Origin: Oceanimonas sp. GK1
GTDB lineage: Bacteria > Pseudomonadota > Gammaproteobacteria > Enterobacterales > Aeromonadaceae
Direction: 5' to 3'
Assembly (NCBI RefSeq): GCF_000243075.1
Contig: NC_016745.1
Span: 423,501-487,500 of the forward strand
DNA: 64,000 nucleotides
Shown here: piece by piece, positions 63,279 through 64,000 of the stretch
Numbering within the stretch: the stretch's first letter is position 1
Layout: every line of letters starts with the position of its first letter
Made by a program: the position numbers and the translations under genes
The notes under the pieces: model-generated
Database searches by the model: none
The model's input: the letters and a program-made list of their open reading frames with translations, nothing else
Told to the model about the DNA's origin: nothing

Positions 63279-64000
63279 ATGACAACGTTCGAGCAAGTGC
63301 TGATCATCTTACTGTTGGTAGCAATCAGCTCCTTCTTTTCTGTTTCCGAAATCGCCCTGGCGGCGGCACGCAAGATGAAGTTGCGGCTGATGGCCAGCGA
63401 CGGCGACATTAACGCAGAGAAAGTCCTGCTGCTGCAGGAGCAGCCGGGCAATTTTTTCACCATCGTACAGATAGGGCTTAATGCCGTGGCGATTCTGGGC
63501 GGCATTCTCGGTGAATCGGCCTTTACCCCCTTTGCCCGCAACCTGCTCGGCTGGTTTCTCGATGGTTACTGGCTCGATCGCACAGCTTTTTTTCTGTCCT
63601 TTTTCATCGTGACGTCCCTGTTCATCCTGTTTGCGGATCTGATGCCCAAGCGGCTGGCGATGATAGCGCCGGAAAAAATCGCGGTGGCGGTGGTGCGCCC
63701 CATGAGTTTCATGATCCTGCTGTGCCGGCCCCTGGTATGGCTGTTCAATGGCCTTGCCAACCTGTTGTTCCGGCTGTTTCGTGTGCCCACCATGCGTAAG
63801 GATGAAATTACCCCCGAGGACATCATTGCCATGATGGACGCCGGGGCGCAGGCCGGCGTGCTGCAGGAGCAGGAGCATCATCTTATTGAAAACGTGTTTG
63901 AAATGGAGTCGCGCACCGTCACCTCGGCCATGACCACCCGGGAAAGCCTGATCTACTTTACCCTTCACGAAGATCAGGAAGGCATCAAGGCCAAGATTGC
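63279..64000 (+). CDS. paeA: PaeA/YtfL-like CNNM membrane protein (3' partial)
   Basis: The open frame runs off the window after 240 codons. The N-terminal CNNM (DUF21) transmembrane domain is complete (SSFFSVSEIALAAARKMKL, FFTIVQIGLNAVAILGGILGE, FILFADLMPKRLAMIAPE), and the first CBS domain begins (ENVFEMESRTVTSAM). It follows E. coli YtfL (PaeA, linked to cadaverine and putrescine export) closely along its length. The 210 bp upstream holds no gene. Confidence 0.9.
   Translation, partial: MTTFEQVLIILLLVAISSFFSVSEIALAAARKMKLRLMASDGDINAEKVLLLQEQPGNFFTIVQIGLNAVAILGGILGESAFTPFARNLLGWFLDGYWLDRTAFFLSFFIVTSLFILFADLMPKRLAMIAPEKIAVAVVRPMSFMILLCRPLVWLFNGLANLLFRLFRVPTMRKDEITPEDIIAMMDAGAQAGVLQEQEHHLIENVFEMESRTVTSAMTTRESLIYFTLHEDQEGIKAKI

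Overview
The window is high-GC gammaproteobacterial DNA spanning the chromosomal replication origin. Synteny around oriC (mioC, mnmG, rsmG, parA, parB, atpIBEFHAGDC, glmU, a glmR-like gene, glmS), together with LuxP, a VpsR-like regulator and two type II secretion loci, suggests a marine Aeromonadaceae-type organism such as Oceanimonas, Zobellella or Oceanisphaera. That placement is inference. No rRNA, tRNA, CRISPR array, transposase, integrase or phage gene was seen.

Left part (1-13.5 kb): organic-acid respiration. A 5'-truncated glcD with glcE and glcF (glycolate oxidase) is followed by a convergent LysR gene. Divergent from that gene runs a five-gene set: an LldP/GlcA-type permease, lutA, lutB, lutC (lactate oxidation complex) and a 933-residue Dld-II-type D-lactate dehydrogenase. 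A convergent ycbX-like MOSC/ferredoxin gene contains a parS-like palindrome, and a RidA-family gene follows. Next come a secreted GH3 glycosidase and gdhA, both on the minus strand.

Middle (18-34 kb): type II secretion. A compact gspE-F-G-H-I-J-K-L-M-N-D operon has the Xanthomonas xps gene order, with a GspN/GspC-HR-like protein in place of a full GspC. Downstream is an AT-richer, exported, cysteine-containing protein of unknown function behind a candidate sigma-54 promoter. A convergent VpsR-like sigma-54 activator follows, and then the divergent gspA-gspB pair. Exported proteins such as the GH3 enzyme and the unknown protein are possible clients.

Origin and housekeeping (34-51 kb): mioC, oriC (five DnaA boxes and dense GATC sites), mnmG-rsmG-parA-parB, the complete F1Fo ATP synthase operon ending in a strong terminator, glmU, a GlmR-type DeoR regulator and glmS. 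Heptamer-period repeats and an imperfect inverted repeat flank glmU.

Right part (51-64 kb): an arsenic operon (ArsC-ArsR fusion, Acr3, a tyrosine phosphatase, ars-type GAPDH, ArsJ) ends 12 bp from the 3' end of a convergent membrane sensor gene. That sensor is paired with an intact LuxP (AI-2 receptor) gene, but it stops right after its second PAS domain and has no kinase or other output domain. katG, a NIT-domain chemoreceptor and a 3'-truncated paeA (ytfL) complete the window.

The most noteworthy items are the LuxP/output-less sensor pair abutting the ars operon, the parS-like site in ycbX, the sigma-54-linked exported protein beside the secretion genes, and a palindromic repeat embedded in the start region of gspJ.
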